In this document: piece by piece, positions 62,799 to 64,000 of the stretch | Layout: the number at the start of each line of letters is the position of its first letter | Position numbering within the stretch: position 1 is the first letter of the stretch | Source: Roseococcus sp. SDR | GTDB lineage: Bacteria > Pseudomonadota > Alphaproteobacteria > Acetobacterales > Acetobacteraceae | Direction: 5' to 3' | Length of the DNA: 64,000 nucleotides | Assembly: GCF_019083995.1 (NCBI RefSeq) | Contig: NZ_JAHRCU010000002.1 | Location: forward strand, 62,001-126,000 | Notes under the pieces: model-generated | The model's database searches: none | The model's input: only the letters and a program-made list of their open reading frames with translations | What the model was told of the DNA's origin: nothing | Translations under genes and position numbers: made by a program

Positions 62799-64000
62799 TC
62801 AGATGGCCCGGAAGAAGTAGTCGCCAACCGTCTTGAAGCCGAGCCTGACCAGAAAGACCGTGTTGCCGATGAAGGGTTCGCCGGTCGTCGTGTTGCGGGC
62901 GTAGCGCTTGAGGAAGCGCCCCTCCAGGATGAAGCATTCGTCCTCATAGCCGAAATTCGCGACGATCATGGCAGGCGTGTCGGCCACCACGTCGTAGCGC
63001 AGCGAGCCGGCGGCGCGCCAGACGCCGCCCGCCGCGGTGCGGTACTGCACGGAGGCGCCCACCAGAACCTCGTTGCGGCCGGTGCTGGTCGGGAATTGCG
63101 GCAGGCGGTTGTTGAAGAGGTAGCCGCCGCTGAGCGAGAGGTTGCTCAGCGCGCCCACCCGGCCCAGGTTGAAGTTGGCCACCGCATCGGTGGCGCGGTG
63201 CTGGAAGCTTTCGCTGTCGAAGCGGTTGCGGGCGATGATGTCCACCCAGGAGACCGGCGTCCAGGTGGAACGCGTCACCCAGTCCGAGGCGCGGTCGTTC
63301 AGGCCGGTGTTCAGCGGGAAGGTGGTGGATTGGGTGGCGCGGAAGGAGCGGCCGATGACGGCCTCCGCCCGGCCGCCATTCACGAAATCCCAGCTGCCGC
63401 GCAGCGCCATGTCGGCGCGCGTCGTGCCCTCCATGCGGTCCCGGCCGGTGTAGCGGCTGAGCTGGAAGAGGTTGGCCTCGGTGAACTCGAAATCCAGCGC
63501 ATCCTCGTTCGGGAAGCGCAGCTGGCGGCCGAGATTGGGGCCGGTGACGAGCTGCACGCGCGGCTCGATCATCTGCGTGCCCCATTCGCCGGCGGAGCGG
63601 ATGAAGGGCATGCGCCAGTCGGCTGCGAGGCGGATATTGCCATTGGCATGGATGCCATTGGCTTCGGGCAGCGGGTTGAAGCCGTTGTTCTGCTGGTTGC
63701 CGGCGTAATAGCCGGTGCCGTCGAACTGCCCACGGAAGGTGATCTGGTCGCCGAAGAGGCCCTGCTGCGGGTTCTCATAGACGACGCGGCTGGCCAGGCG
63801 CTGGCTGAAGGTGCCGGTCGGGCGCGTCAGGCCCAGGATGCCGACATCGGAGGTGACGTAGCCGCCCAGGATCTGCTTGCGCGGCGCATGCTCGTAGATG
63901 CCGTTGGGGCCGACGAAGGGGATGCTGGAGAGATTGTCCTGCGTGTTGAGGCCCTGGTAGTAGCGCACATCCATGCGCGCATAGGCCTCGGTGCCCCAGA
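62799..64000 (-). CDS. lptD: LPS-assembly protein LptD, C-terminal part (5' end outside window)
   Basis: The frame is open through the right edge; about 400 residues are visible. They begin WGTEAYARMDVRYYQGLN and continue as alternating beta strands of the LptD 26-strand barrel (MIEPRVQLVTGPN, TRSTWTPVSWVDIIARNRFD, FGYEDECFILEGRFLKRY), ending in FFRAI with a terminal aromatic-rich strand. LptD inserts lipopolysaccharide into the outer leaflet. The DDECFI-type motif with Cys in FGYEDECFIL matches the conserved late cysteine. Followed after 46 bp by surA, as in other lptD-surA operons. Confidence 0.93.
   Translation of the reverse strand, partial: WGTEAYARMDVRYYQGLNTQDNLSSIPFVGPNGIYEHAPRKQILGGYVTSDVGILGLTRPTGTFSQRLASRVVYENPQQGLFGDQITFRGQFDGTGYYAGNQQNNGFNPLPEANGIHANGNIRLAADWRMPFIRSAGEWGTQMIEPRVQLVTGPNLGRQLRFPNEDALDFEFTEANLFQLSRYTGRDRMEGTTRADMALRGSWDFVNGGRAEAVIGRSFRATQSTTFPLNTGLNDRASDWVTRSTWTPVSWVDIIARNRFDSESFQHRATDAVANFNLGRVGALSNLSLSGGYLFNNRLPQFPTSTGRNEVLVGASVQYRTAAGGVWRAAGSLRYDVVADTPAMIVANFGYEDECFILEGRFLKRYARNTTTGEPFIGNTVFLVRLGFKTVGDYFFRAI

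Overview
The window is high-GC chromosomal DNA from an alphaproteobacterium, most likely an Acetobacteraceae member of the Roseomonas/Roseococcus type. This rests on gene content, not on a database match: an acs-like fused cellulose synthase, HpnCDE-type squalene synthesis, a squalene-derived C30 carotenoid gene set, a regulatory PTS with a short HprK, and many orphan Bug/TctC binding proteins. No phage, IS element, CRISPR array or other mobile DNA was seen. Genes are tightly packed, with many 1-4 bp overlaps.

Layout. (1) 1-9260, minus strand: cellulose operon bcsP-like, bcsQ, bcsA-bcsB fusion, bcsC (cut by the left edge). (2) 9404-11960: a phosphodiesterase-family protein and an epoxide-hydrolase-like protein, convergent. 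(3) 12151-16747: tandem glycine riboswitch followed by gcvT-gcvH-gcvP. (4) 16817-22169: NTF2-like protein, TlpA-type thioredoxin, argH-lptM, rpmJ with promoter and terminator, a photolyase/cryptochrome, and a creatininase-family hydrolase. (5) 22227-26695: hybrid sensor kinase head-to-head with an amino-acid-type binding protein, then a threonine-dehydratase-like PLP enzyme. (6) 26766-30822: hprK-rapZ-EIIA(Man)-HPr-EI regulatory PTS operon without any permease. (7) 30829-41493: two minus-strand operons that together look like a complete squalene-to-C30-carotenoid route: an HpnC-HpnD fusion, HpnE, an aldehyde dehydrogenase and an SDR; and two CrtN/CrtP-type desaturase/oxidases, an acyltransferase and a glycosyltransferase. 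(8) 41629-47629: acyl-CoA dehydrogenase, sarcosine-oxidase-like flavoenzyme, dipeptide-type binding protein, Baeyer-Villiger monooxygenase. (9) 47629-50181: GMC oxidoreductase and NTF2-like gene, divergent from a MarR regulator with two operator palindromes between. (10) 50226-51747: FAD-linked 2-hydroxyacid dehydrogenase and tRNA-Pro(TGG). (11) 51754-59597: an IclR-linked acyl-CoA catabolic island with two TctC proteins, MaoC hydratase, CitE lyase, acyl-CoA dehydrogenase and two CoA-transferases. (12) 59619-64000: MBL hydrolase, then rsmA-surA-lptD (lptD cut by the right edge).

The most notable items are the in-frame HpnC-HpnD fusion inside a C30-carotenoid locus that lacks squalene-hopene cyclase, the BcsA-BcsB fusion with an apparent internal signal peptide, a hairpin that buries the bcsC ribosome-binding site, and the MarR and IclR operator palindromes in their divergent promoters. 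All function calls come from reading motifs and context; no searches were run.
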